From MVRV01 sp964646755 (lineage in GTDB: Bacteria; Desulfobacterota; Syntrophia; Syntrophales; Smithellaceae), in assembly GCA_964646755.1 (NCBI GenBank), contig CAZYIE010000018.1, positions 1-61,648 on the forward strand: 61,648 nucleotides of DNA, given 5' to 3'. The notes under the pieces were generated by a model. It had not been told where the DNA came from and made no database searches. It saw nothing but the letters and a program-made list of their open reading frames with translations. Below, one piece after another: positions 17,730-26,402 of this stretch. Each line of letters starts with the position of its first letter. Position 1 is the stretch's first letter. Both the position numbers and the translations under genes were made by a program.

Positions 17730-18889
17730 TATGCGCCTCCTTGATCAGTTCCGAGGACGATCACGCACTGGTGCTGTCCACAAAAACCTGTGTGCCCCTG
17801 CGCCACGGCTATCCGGGGATTCTTAACCTGATATCCGGTCGCTTCCCCCCTCAATTGCAGGAATGCCTCGGCAACCCGGTTCAACCCCGCGACATTTGCG
17901 GGCACTCCGCCCAGAAGTCCGCCGGAAGGATTAACCGGCAATTTGCCTTTCAAGGCCGTTATGCCTGAATCAATCATGCGGCCCGCTTCGCCTCGGTCAC
18001 AAAGACCTAAACCTTCCAGCCACAGGAGTTCCTGGTAGGAAAAATCATCGCCCAGTTCAACTAAGTCGATCTCTTTCCGTGGTTTTTTAATTCCGGCCAT
18101 TTTATAGGCCATCGCAGCCGCCTTCGAAAGCGCCTGGCAATCCGCAAGATCCCTGTCGCCCGGATAATGCGCATCGTAGCAGCTGCCGATTCCCTTAATC
18201 CAGACAGGCTTATCCGTTATTTCCCGCGCCCGCTTCTCCGAGGCGAGAATTATCGCGACGGCTCCGTCCGTATCAGGGGACACATCGAGCTCGTGCAACG
18301 GGAGGGCAAGAGGCGGAGAAGAAAGCACTTCGGCTATTGTATAATTACCGCCATTATGCGCGCGGGGATTGAGCTTGGCGTTAGATAGATTTTTTACAAC
18401 CACTGCCGCCAATTGCTCTCTAGTAATTCCATACTTATACATGTAACGTGCAGCCTGCAGCGCCCCGGCCGATGTAAAATCCAAACCCAGACCACGTGTA
18501 TAGACCGGCTCAAAAGCCACATTGTTAACAATATTTCGTCTGGTCTGAGACATTTTTGTATGAGCCAGCAGAAGTGTACAATCGAATTCTCCGGAAAGAA
18601 TTCCGATCGCTCCGTAATATACTGCCGTTGAACCGTCCATGGCCATTTTTTCTTCATTGCCCAGATGTCCCCCGATCACATCCGTAATCCCGATATTCGA
18701 GATAGTCTGCCCATCCCAGATATCGTGGGAACAACTGATTTTGTTATCGACATCCTTGCCAAGATCCAGCTTTGTATCGCCAAGAACCTTGCTGATCACC
18801 TCGTAAGCTAATTCGGCATAGTTAGCATCGTCTCTCTTCGGTGCAAACTTCGTCTGCGCTATGCCAACGATTGCCACTCTGTCTGCCAT
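17729..18889 (-). CDS. Thiolase-like protein B, nucleophilic cysteine absent, module 2
   Basis: 386 residues from the ATG at 18889, which has a strong AAGGAGG site. A frame open 13 codons further upstream runs towards the repeat and is not preferred. It is paralogous to 10067-11209. The nucleophile segment reads MAMDGSTAVYYG with no cysteine. NPSGGLLGGVPANVAG replaces the GHP loop. It is the first gene of a unit that follows a palindromic repeat at 18907-19028. Confidence 0.85.
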   Translation of the reverse strand: MADRVAIVGIAQTKFAPKRDDANYAELAYEVISKVLGDTKLDLGKDVDNKISCSHDIWDGQTISNIGITDVIGGHLGNEEKMAMDGSTAVYYGAIGILSGEFDCTLLLAHTKMSQTRRNIVNNVAFEPVYTRGLGLDFTSAGALQAARYMYKYGITREQLAAVVVKNLSNAKLNPRAHNGGNYTIAEVLSSPPLALPLHELDVSPDTDGAVAIILASEKRAREITDKPVWIKGIGSCYDAHYPGDRDLADCQALSKAAAMAYKMAGIKKPRKEIDLVELGDDFSYQELLWLEGLGLCDRGEAGRMIDSGITALKGKLPVNPSGGLLGGVPANVAGLNRVAEAFLQLRGEATGYQVKNPRIAVAQGHTGFCGQHQCVIVLGTDQGGA

Positions 18890-18906
18890 ATGTCCTCCTT
18901 CAATTG

Positions 18907-19028
18907 TAACGGCCTCGTAAAAGTCCATTCCGCCCCTGATTTGTAACTGCCGCCTGTGACCGATGCCCCTTTAAGTATCAGGGCATCAGGCCACAAGCGG
19001 GAGTAACGGGTACGGAGACTTTTTTACG
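18907..19028. repeat. Palindromic MITE-like repeat element
   Basis: The gap between the two transcription segments has terminal inverted sequences CGTAAAAGTC (18916-18925) and GACTTTTTTACG (19017-19028). Inside is a long imperfect hairpin (18950-19000) whose arms pair CCGC-x-TGTG-x-CC-x-ATGCCC with GGGCAT-xx-GG-x-CACA-x-GCGG. No reading frame. It looks like the small palindromic elements scattered in deltaproteobacterial genomes, but copy number cannot be judged from one window. Confidence 0.55.
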
Positions 19029-19068
19029 TTTTCTTTAATAATGGCCGGATTAAAAACTAACCGGTGCT

Positions 19069-20262
19069 TTATACCCTTTCAAATATCGTAGCGATCCCCT
19101 GGCCTCCGCCTATGCAGATGGTTACAAGAGCATATCTTCCGCCGGTTCGCCTCAAATGATGCAGTGCGCCCAGTGCTAACCTCCCGCCGCTCATTCCGTT
19201 CGGATGACCAAAGGCAATCGCGCCGCCGTTTGGATTCCATTTTTCCGGATCAACTTTGTGACCCTGTTTGGCCAGCTCTTTCATGACGGCCAGTGTCTGG
19301 GAAGCGAAGGCCTCATTACATTCGATCACATCCATATCAGCCAACGTAAGACCGGCACTCTTCAAGGCCTTGGGTGTTGCATAAGCAGGACCGATACCCA
19401 TGTACTTCGGGTCAACAGCAGCCACGGCACAGGAAATAAAGCGCCCCAAAGGTTTCAGGTTGAGTTCTTTGCACTTTTTCTCAGAAGTGACAAGGATGGC
19501 AACGCCTCCATCATTCATGCCGGAAGAATTACCCGCCGTAACCGTTCCACCTTTTTTAAAGGCAGGATTCAACGCCGCCAGTTTTTCCAGGGTGGTTGCA
19601 CGGGGATGTTCGTCCCGGTCGAAGATGACGGGATCGCCTTTCTTCTGGGGAATGATTACCGGCACAATCTCCTCTTTGAAATATCCAGCTTCGATCGCAC
19701 GGATAGCCAATTGCTGGCTTCTCAAGCCGAATGCATCCTGTTCCGCTCTGGAAACACCCCATTCCTCCGCCAGTGTTTCGGCAATGATTCCCATCGGCAC
19801 ATTAGTTTCGGGCGTGGGACCGGTTCCCTTCATAATAAAGGCATTGGGAGCCAGAGAAAACGGAACTTTTTGCCGTTCCATCAGGTATGGTGCATTGCTC
19901 CAGCTCTCACAACCGCCAGCAATACAGACCTCATTCACGCCAGCCAATATGGATAGGGCGGCAGTATTGACGGTCTGCAGCGCAGACCCGCACTGTCTTT
20001 CCACTGTTTGCGCAGGCACACTGAACGGAAACCCCGCTTTCAAAACCGCCCACCGTGCAATGTTAACCGCTGCATTGTTGGTACAGGCATGGCCGACCAT
20101 AACATCATCAACAATAGCCGGATCAATTTTTGTTTTTTCGATCAAGCCCTTCAGGGCAAACGCTGCCAGTTCCTCCGGGCGAAATGGAGACAATGCCCCC
20201 CCCATTCGTCCAATGGGCGTACGCATACCGTCAACAATATATACTTCGATTTTTTCACTCAT
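19069..20262 (-). CDS. Thiolase (acetyl-CoA acetyltransferase), catalytically complete
   Basis: 397 residues with nucleophile Cys91 in VERQCGSALQT, histidine in AFGHPNGMSGGR and C-terminal cysteine in TICIGGGQG. A normal thiolase of the acetyl-CoA acetyltransferase family. It lies 49 bases after the 3-hydroxyacyl-CoA dehydrogenase at 20312, and the two make a standard beta-oxidation pair ahead of the thiolase/DUF35 block. Confidence 0.93.
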   Translation of the reverse strand: MSEKIEVYIVDGMRTPIGRMGGALSPFRPEELAAFALKGLIEKTKIDPAIVDDVMVGHACTNNAAVNIARWAVLKAGFPFSVPAQTVERQCGSALQTVNTAALSILAGVNEVCIAGGCESWSNAPYLMERQKVPFSLAPNAFIMKGTGPTPETNVPMGIIAETLAEEWGVSRAEQDAFGLRSQQLAIRAIEAGYFKEEIVPVIIPQKKGDPVIFDRDEHPRATTLEKLAALNPAFKKGGTVTAGNSSGMNDGGVAILVTSEKKCKELNLKPLGRFISCAVAAVDPKYMGIGPAYATPKALKSAGLTLADMDVIECNEAFASQTLAVMKELAKQGHKVDPEKWNPNGGAIAFGHPNGMSGGRLALGALHHLRRTGGRYALVTICIGGGQGIATIFERV

Positions 20263-20311
20263 TTTTTCACCTCATTAATATTCATTTTCCGTATTGAGAA
20301 TTGTTGCTCAA

Positions 20312-21199
20312 TTATATCAGTTTAAAAGGTTTTTTTGTTCCATCCGGCAGATAGTCATAGAAACCTTTGCCGTTTTTCCGGCCCAGGCGTCCCGCTTCAA
20401 TCATTTTCCGGTAAAGAAGACAAAGCTGACCCGATTTTCCCGACGTATATTTAAACATCTCATCCGAGCCGTTAGCAATGATATCGAAGCCGCCGAAGTC
20501 CGCCAGTTCGCAGGGACCCATCGGATGATTCGCGCCCAGTTTCATGGCCGTATCGATGTCTTCCGCCGTTGCCACTCCGTCCATAACCATCTGCGCCGCA
20601 ATTTGATAAAAGGCGCCGAGCAGTGAATTGACAATAAAGCCGGGTGTGTCTTTGCACTTGACCGGAGTCTTGCCTATTTTCTTGCAAAAATCAAAAGTCG
20701 TCTGAACGGTTTCTTCGGCTACACCGATGGGCGTAATAACTTCGACAAGCTTCATCACGGCTGCGGGATTAAAGAAGTGGGTTCCGATAACCTGAGTTGG
20801 ACGATTGGTAGCTGCGGCAATGGCAGTTACAGGCAACACCGATGTATTGGAAGCCAGGATTGTCGCCGGTTTGCAGATCTTGTCCAGATCGGCAAAAACC
20901 TTCTTTTTCAGTTCGAGATTCTCCGGAATGGCTTCAATGACAAAGTCTGCATCCTTAGCCGCTTGGGCAAGATCAATGGATGTTTTTATCCGGCCTAATA
21001 TGCCGTCAACCTCTGCCTGAGTTCTTTTCCCTTTTTCCACACTCTTGCCGAGGATTTTACGAACACCGGAGACACCACCATCCACAAACTCCTGCTTTAT
21101 ATCATACAGAACCACATCACATCCTGCCATGGCAGCCGCCTGTGCAATGCCGCGCCCCATGGTACCCGCTCCCAATACTGTAACATTTTTTACTTCCAT
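20312..21199 (-). CDS. 3-hydroxyacyl-CoA dehydrogenase
   Basis: 295 residues with the NAD motif TVLGAGTMGRGIAQA at the N-terminus, SNTSVLPVTAIA, the catalytic GTHFFNPAAVMKLVE and NHPMGPCELADFG. Same short family as 3295-4143. The ATG has an AAGGAGG site. It heads the minus-strand run into the thiolase at 19069 and is about 125 bases downstream of the acyl-CoA ligase gene. Confidence 0.93.
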   Translation of the reverse strand: MEVKNVTVLGAGTMGRGIAQAAAMAGCDVVLYDIKQEFVDGGVSGVRKILGKSVEKGKRTQAEVDGILGRIKTSIDLAQAAKDADFVIEAIPENLELKKKVFADLDKICKPATILASNTSVLPVTAIAAATNRPTQVIGTHFFNPAAVMKLVEVITPIGVAEETVQTTFDFCKKIGKTPVKCKDTPGFIVNSLLGAFYQIAAQMVMDGVATAEDIDTAMKLGANHPMGPCELADFGGFDIIANGSDEMFKYTSGKSGQLCLLYRKMIEAGRLGRKNGKGFYDYLPDGTKKPFKLI

Positions 21200-21324
21200 G
21201 TTCTTTACCTCCTTAAATATGGAATGATTTTATTTTTTTAATTTTTTCACAATTATTTACAGGTCATCAGTCGTAGCCGGAATTTTGTTTTTCTATAGTC
21301 CGATTATTATCACCTGTCCTAATT

Positions 21325-23091
21325 CTATTCGGGATACATTTGGTCAATCAAGCCTTTATACTTCTCCAACACTGATTTTCTCTTTACCTTGAGCGTATTG
21401 GTCAGCTCACCGGTATCTTTGGAGAATTCGGTTGTCACGATTTTGTATTGCTTGATGGTTTCAACCTTCCCAAGATGACTGTTGCGCTCTTCCACAGCCG
21501 CATCCACTAATTTCAGGAATTCCGGCTTATTTAAGAGATCGCCCGGTTTGGCAAACTGTATGTTGTTCTTTTTTGCNNNNNNNNNNTTCTTCCTGTCTCC
21601 GATTACTACAAACTGCGTGAAGAGAGGATTTTCCTTGAAAAGAGTCTCTATTTTCTGCGGAGCGATATTCTTGCCGCCCGCCGTAATGATCAGATCTTTC
21701 TTACGATCCGTTATGTACAGCAGGCCTTTTTCATCGAATTTGCCTATATCCCCGGTCATCAAGTATCCGTCACTGGTGAAGACCGCCTTGGTCTCCTCCT
21801 CCATGTTGAGATATCCCTTGAAAACACCGGGTCCTTTCACAAGAATTTCTCCGTCATCGGCTATCTTCATATCCAACCCAGGCAGTGGTCTTCCTACTGA
21901 CCCGGGTGAGAAATCGTCCAGATTGCTTAATGTCCCGCCGCCGGTTGTCTCGGACATGCCCCACCCTTCCAGAACAAAGATACCCGCTCCGTTGAAGAAG
22001 TTAACGATCTCCCGCGCAATCGGAGCTCCTGCCGCGCACATCCAGCGGATGCGGCCTCCCAAGGCCATCTGGAGCTTCTTGAAAACGAGTGCATAGGCGA
22101 TCTTGTGTTTAATTTTAAGGCCGAACGGAACAGGCTTTCTTTGTTCCTGGCAGATGCTGACCTGGCTTCCAACTTCCTGAGCCCACTTGAACAACTTCTG
22201 AACTACCGGAGGCTTCTGGCTCACGCCAAGCTGCATTTTCTGATAAATCTTCTCCAGAACACGCGGAACTGCAAACATAATGGTCGGTTTTTTCAGCTGG
22301 ATATCTTCAACAATCGTGTCGATTGATCCGGCCATGTGCTTTGTGATGCCTTTGAACATGACATAGAGATGAACGGGAACTCGCTCGAAAATGTGGCTGA
22401 GCGGCAGGAAACCCACTACGTTATCCGTGTCGTAACCGTAAGCTGGCCTTACAGCATCCAGCGCGGTAATGTTACCCATCAGAACCCCATGCGTGATCAT
22501 GGCGCCTTTCGGAACACCAGTTGTACCTGACGTATATTGTAGTAGCGCTAAATCATCAGGGCCTACGGCATCGGCCAGTTTTTCAAACAAGGCGGGATCT
22601 GCCTTGTGTTTTTTGGCGCCCATTTCCATCAGGGCGGAAAAGGTAATGACATCTTTCCCGTCGGCAGCATTATCTTTATCGTCTATGATCACGATAGTTT
22701 TAAGCGTGGGATTCTTCTTCATGGCGTATTTAGCTTTGGCCAGCTGGACGGCGTTTTCTACGACTATTACCTTTGCCCCGGAATTGGCAACGATAATATC
22801 TACTTCGTCTTCCCTGACGGTCGCGTAAATACCAAAAACGCAAGCCCCGACACCAAGACCACCCATATCGGAATAAATCCATTCCAGGCGATTGTCAGAC
22901 AGGATGGCAATGAAATCACCTTTGCGCACGCCAATCTCATAGAATCCTAGACCGGCAGCACGGGACCGCTCGTAATACTGATTCCACGTTGCCGTTTCCC
23001 ATGTGTTGCCCATCCTTTTTTCAACGGCCAGTCTGTCTCCATATTTTCTGACCCTGTTTCTGAAAACCTGATTTATTGTTTTTTCTTCCAT
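21325..23091 (-). CDS. Long-chain acyl-CoA synthetase, with a sequence gap
   Basis: AMP-forming ligase with the P-loop-like YTSGTTGVPKGA near residue 190, the EGWGMSETTG motif and the YLMTGDIGKFDEKG hinge region. A run of ten N (21577-21586) interrupts the C-terminal domain between GDRK and AKKNN. Comparison with the paralogue at 35049, which has about 16 residues there, suggests roughly 36 real bases are missing beyond the ten N. The frame is the same on both sides. It activates a fatty or related acid with CoA and ATP. A TAGGAGAGG site precedes the ATG. It is 118 bases downstream of the PHP gene and may be its own unit. Confidence 0.88.
   Translation of the reverse strand: MEEKTINQVFRNRVRKYGDRLAVEKRMGNTWETATWNQYYERSRAAGLGFYEIGVRKGDFIAILSDNRLEWIYSDMGGLGVGACVFGIYATVREDEVDIIVANSGAKVIVVENAVQLAKAKYAMKKNPTLKTIVIIDDKDNAADGKDVITFSALMEMGAKKHKADPALFEKLADAVGPDDLALLQYTSGTTGVPKGAMITHGVLMGNITALDAVRPAYGYDTDNVVGFLPLSHIFERVPVHLYVMFKGITKHMAGSIDTIVEDIQLKKPTIMFAVPRVLEKIYQKMQLGVSQKPPVVQKLFKWAQEVGSQVSICQEQRKPVPFGLKIKHKIAYALVFKKLQMALGGRIRWMCAAGAPIAREIVNFFNGAGIFVLEGWGMSETTGGGTLSNLDDFSPGSVGRPLPGLDMKIADDGEILVKGPGVFKGYLNMEEETKAVFTSDGYLMTGDIGKFDEKGLLYITDRKKDLIITAGGKNIAPQKIETLFKENPLFTQFVVIGDRKXXXXAKKNNIQFAKPGDLLNKPEFLKLVDAAVEERNSHLGKVETIKQYKIVTTEFSKDTGELTNTLKVKRKSVLEKYKGLIDQMYPE
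21577..21586. other. Scaffold gap (ten N) in the acyl-CoA synthetase gene
   Basis: Unknown bases. The two flanks share no overlapping end sequence, and coding continues in frame, so real sequence of unknown length is missing. Confidence 0.95.
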
Positions 23092-23209
23092 CGGCTGCCC
23101 TCTCCTAATTTTATTTTTAAATTAAGTTTTGAAATCTGTCTCTTCTTTAGCACAAAAACAGTTACCTCTTTTTCGCAAATAATACCCTACTGAACGCAGG
23201 GCTCAATCA

Positions 23210-23869
23210 TTAAGAGTAAGCTTTTTTACCGGCTTTTGCGTAATTCCAAGCCTGCACTCTGCATGCTTTTATTTCCCTGCACAAATCATTAACATCCCGC
23301 ACCGTTGTTTCGAACCGTGTACGGCATATACCGATCGATTTTACATCATGGGCATCAGAGCAACCGATACCGGCAACGCCCATTTTCTTCATATATTCCA
23401 ATGCGTCTCTTCTTCCATTCTCGTCATAATCCGGATGTTCAACTTCCAGGCCGTCAAGTTTGTAATCGGCAACGGCATAACCGCTGCCGTAAAACCCTTC
23501 ACCGCCATCGGCCCTCTTAAAGGGATGAGCGGCAACAACAACTCCATCTACGGCGTGGACCATCTCCAGAACCATTTCCACGGATTTATTTGATCCCAGG
23601 CTTTCCGGATAACCATATACGAGAAACTCCCCCTGGAATCTACCCACCGGTGAATAACAAGCAACTTCCTGGCCGGTCAAAACGAGTATATTCTTTACTT
23701 TGCTTTTTTGCCTTAACGCCTCAATATCTGCTTCTTTCCAGCAAATGCCGTGCTCCGTTAGAACTATTCCGGAAAGCCCTACCTTGGCGGCGCGAGCGAT
23801 TGCCTTCATCGGATCGATGTTGCTGCATCCCGAATAACGGTTTGTATGGATGTGCAAATCGATCTCCAT
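23210..23869 (-). CDS. PHP-domain metal-dependent phosphoesterase
   Basis: 219 residues. The PHP first motif DLHIHTNRYSGCS (His6, His8) is followed by LTEHG, AAHPF and IGCSDAHD, the usual metal-site histidines and aspartates of the family. PHP proteins hydrolyse phosphoesters. The start abuts the stop of the acyl-CoA dehydrogenase gene, so it is the last gene of the tetR-led operon. Its role beside lipid genes is unclear. Confidence 0.8.
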   Translation of the reverse strand: MEIDLHIHTNRYSGCSNIDPMKAIARAAKVGLSGIVLTEHGICWKEADIEALRQKSKVKNILVLTGQEVACYSPVGRFQGEFLVYGYPESLGSNKSVEMVLEMVHAVDGVVVAAHPFKRADGGEGFYGSGYAVADYKLDGLEVEHPDYDENGRRDALEYMKKMGVAGIGCSDAHDVKSIGICRTRFETTVRDVNDLCREIKACRVQAWNYAKAGKKAYS

Positions 23870-25009
23870 TTATAATCCCAACTGTTTGCTGATCACTTCA
23901 TTCATGATCTCGTAGGTGCCACCGCCAATCGAAAAGAGGCGGGAATCTCGATAAAGACGCTCCACCATGTATTCCTTGCAGTACCCGTATCCGCCGTGAA
24001 TTTGAACAGCATCGTAAACCACACGGTCACAGGCTTTGGTGGCAAAATTCTTCGCCATGCAGACATCCTTGTAGGCATTTTGACCTACGCCAATCTTGGC
24101 TGCGCAGCGATAGGTAAATTGTTTGGCCGCTTCCGTGATAGTGGCCATCTCGGCCAGCTTGTGACGGGTAACCTGAAACTGGGCAATAGGTTTCCCGAAA
24201 GCAACGCGCTCTTTAGCATACTTAATGGCCAGTTCTAAAGCAAACTCGGCGACAGCATAGGCCTGAACAGCAAGGTAGAGCCGCTCCTTCTGGAAATTCA
24301 GCATGATTCCGTAGAACCCTTTATTCTCTTCACCGATAAGATTTTTCACCGGCACTGCGCAATCGTCGAAGGAAAGCTCGGCCGTGTCCGAGGCCAGCCA
24401 GCCCATTTTCTCGATTTTTTTGGATATGGTAAACCCGGGCGTACCTTTTTCAATAATCAGCAGGCTGATGCCGGCATGCCCCGGTACTCCTGTCCTTACA
24501 GCTGTTGTACAATAATCGGCTCTTGTCCCGCTGGTAATAAAGGTTTTCGAACCGTTAACAATATAATTGTCGCCCTTGCGAACAGCTTTAGTCAGCAGGC
24601 TGGCCACATCGGAACCGCCACTGGGTTCAGTAATCCCCAGAACGGCAATCTGATCACCAGCCAGAACTGATGGAACATATTTCGTTTTCTGTTCCTCGGT
24701 CCCTAGAGCAAGGATGGGGGGAACGGCGATGGCGCTGCATCCCAGGCTGGAGGACAACCCGACTGATCCGCAACGCATCATTTCTTCTGTATAGACTACT
24801 GTATGGAAAATGTCACCGGGTGTACCGCCGTATTCCTCCGGAGATCCGATTCCGAGAAAACCAGCGTCACCGGCCTTCTTGAACAGTTCCCTAGGGAAAG
24901 TGCCTTCTTCCTCCCATTTTTCAACGAAAGGTGTGATCTCCCGGGCAATGAATTTGCGTATACTGTCGCGGAGCATCTGATGAGATTCACTAAAATATTC
25001 TTCGTACAT
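23870..25009 (-). CDS. Acyl-CoA dehydrogenase, long-chain/isovaleryl type
   Basis: 379 residues. The usual glutamate position before GT is glycine (FSIGGGTYEIMNE), but the alternative catalytic glutamate of the LCAD/IVD group is present as Glu242 in NFQKERLYLA. This points to long-chain or branched substrates. FAD contact LGITEPSGGSD is seen. It follows the phosphatase gene by 27 bases and abuts the PHP gene. Confidence 0.9.
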   Translation of the reverse strand: MYEEYFSESHQMLRDSIRKFIAREITPFVEKWEEEGTFPRELFKKAGDAGFLGIGSPEEYGGTPGDIFHTVVYTEEMMRCGSVGLSSSLGCSAIAVPPILALGTEEQKTKYVPSVLAGDQIAVLGITEPSGGSDVASLLTKAVRKGDNYIVNGSKTFITSGTRADYCTTAVRTGVPGHAGISLLIIEKGTPGFTISKKIEKMGWLASDTAELSFDDCAVPVKNLIGEENKGFYGIMLNFQKERLYLAVQAYAVAEFALELAIKYAKERVAFGKPIAQFQVTRHKLAEMATITEAAKQFTYRCAAKIGVGQNAYKDVCMAKNFATKACDRVVYDAVQIHGGYGYCKEYMVERLYRDSRLFSIGGGTYEIMNEVISKQLGL

Positions 25010-25036
25010 CGTTTTTTCCTCTCTAAGTATTTTTAA

Positions 25037-25906
25037 TTATAAGACATTAACAAAAGTGTCGCCATTTTCCTCAAGCGTATGCAATATATATTGATCCTGA
25101 TATAAACCCTGATTTTTCTCGCTTTGAAAAGCCCTTTCTTCATTGGTCGAGGTGCCACCGATAATAAAGCGGCCGGCACTATTCGACAGGGAACAGGGAT
25201 CGATGGCGATTATCGCCAGATCATCGTATCCGGAGAAGCTGTCTTTGTGCATTGACGAAAGGAGATCGGGAATATCATCAGGACTGCCTGTGTTAAACAG
25301 TTCCAAAACTAATTCTTCAGAAGATTTCCGCGGCAAGATCGGAATATCTCTAATTCCGTCTGTGGCGAGGAAAAGACGGGTATCATCATCAACAGGCAGC
25401 TCTTCAACCTGGAAAAAATGTTGCGACCGCCCTACCATCCAAAAATTACCTTTGGTGACTTGCCGGAAAGTTTTAAGGCGCAGATTGCAGGAGATCAAAA
25501 CACTGTCCCCCATATGGAAAATTACAGCAATAATTCCTGAATTTGTTTTCACAAGCAGAACACCCGTGAATGTGCAGCTGTCACGAAAAGAAAACTCAAC
25601 GAGCAGTTTTTCGGCTTCGAAGATTAATTGTTCCTTGAGAGCAATAATTTCCTGCACTGTGTATACTTTGCAGGCAGATAGAGATAATTTATCCGTCAGC
25701 ATCCGCGAAAACATTCCCATAAATTCACGCGATGCCGAAGTATTGCGGTCTGAACCATCCGCTACGGCAAAGAATCCGCAACAAAAATCCAGGTACAGAC
25801 AATCTCCCATTCCGGCAGAATTTGATAATCCGGCAGATCCATTGCGCACGCAGGCGCCGAAAGATCCCTCACAGCGCAGTGATCTTCTGTATCTGTTCAG
25901 ATACAC
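25037..25906 (-). CDS. PP2C/PPM-like serine/threonine phosphatase domain protein
   Basis: 289 residues from a GTG at 25906 that has CAGGAG eight bases upstream, just after the MaoC stop. A longer frame would run into maoC. PPM-type metal motifs are visible in order: FFAVADGSDRN, FHMGDSVLI, FLATDGIRD and GYDDLAIIAID. No sensor or kinase partner domain. A phosphatase in a beta-oxidation operon suggests control by protein phosphorylation. The family is assigned by motif only, and the sequence is rather divergent. Confidence 0.65.
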   Translation of the reverse strand: MYLNRYRRSLRCEGSFGACVRNGSAGLSNSAGMGDCLYLDFCCGFFAVADGSDRNTSASREFMGMFSRMLTDKLSLSACKVYTVQEIIALKEQLIFEAEKLLVEFSFRDSCTFTGVLLVKTNSGIIAVIFHMGDSVLISCNLRLKTFRQVTKGNFWMVGRSQHFFQVEELPVDDDTRLFLATDGIRDIPILPRKSSEELVLELFNTGSPDDIPDLLSSMHKDSFSGYDDLAIIAIDPCSLSNSAGRFIIGGTSTNEERAFQSEKNQGLYQDQYILHTLEENGDTFVNVL

Positions 25907-25928
25907 AGAATTTACTCCTGAAGAGAAA

Positions 25929-26387
25929 TCACGTATTTGGTTTTCTGCCCACCAGGGCTCTTGTTGAATAGACGATAACATCTTCATCCCGCTGATTCTT
26001 AATCGAGTTTTTGGATACGATAACGCCGCGTTTGTCGTCCTTAACTTCGAGTGCAGCAATTTCCGCCACACAGTGGATCGTGTCCCCGATCTTCACTGGT
26101 CCCAGAAACTTGACGGAATCCATTCCATAAAAGGCGATGAACGATTTCGGCAATGCCACATAAGCGCCTAACCTGAAAATGAGAGCGCTTCCCACACAAA
26201 GCGACAGCATCCCGTGGGCGATTCTTTCTCCAAAAGGCGTTTTCTTCGCATATTCCACATCCGTGTGCAGCTGATGCCAGTCGCCGGTGAAGGCCGCAAA
26301 CATTGTGATATCCGTCTCCGTAATCGTTCTTCCGGGAGAAACCATCTTCTCTCCGACGGTATAATCTTCAAAATACAGCTTTTCCAT
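25929..26387 (-). CDS. MaoC-like (R)-specific enoyl-CoA hydratase / acyl dehydratase
   Basis: 152 residues of hot-dog fold. The hydratase-2 motif is seen as AAFTGDWHQLHTDVEYAKKTPFG (Asp and His dyad) followed by IAHGMLSLCVG. The family hydrates enoyl-CoA with R stereochemistry. It starts 15 bases after the large acyl-CoA dehydrogenase. It gives this operon a hydration step different from the crotonase-type protein at 31954. Confidence 0.88.
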   Translation of the reverse strand: MEKLYFEDYTVGEKMVSPGRTITETDITMFAAFTGDWHQLHTDVEYAKKTPFGERIAHGMLSLCVGSALIFRLGAYVALPKSFIAFYGMDSVKFLGPVKIGDTIHCVAEIAALEVKDDKRGVIVSKNSIKNQRDEDVIVYSTRALVGRKPNT

Positions 26388-26402
26388 AAATCCCTCCGAA
26401 GT

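Noticed and set aside
19400..20278. 292-codon plus-strand open frame opposite the thiolase gene
   Set aside because: Complement of a conserved thiolase; low-complexity Ser/Pro/Ala translation without a family.
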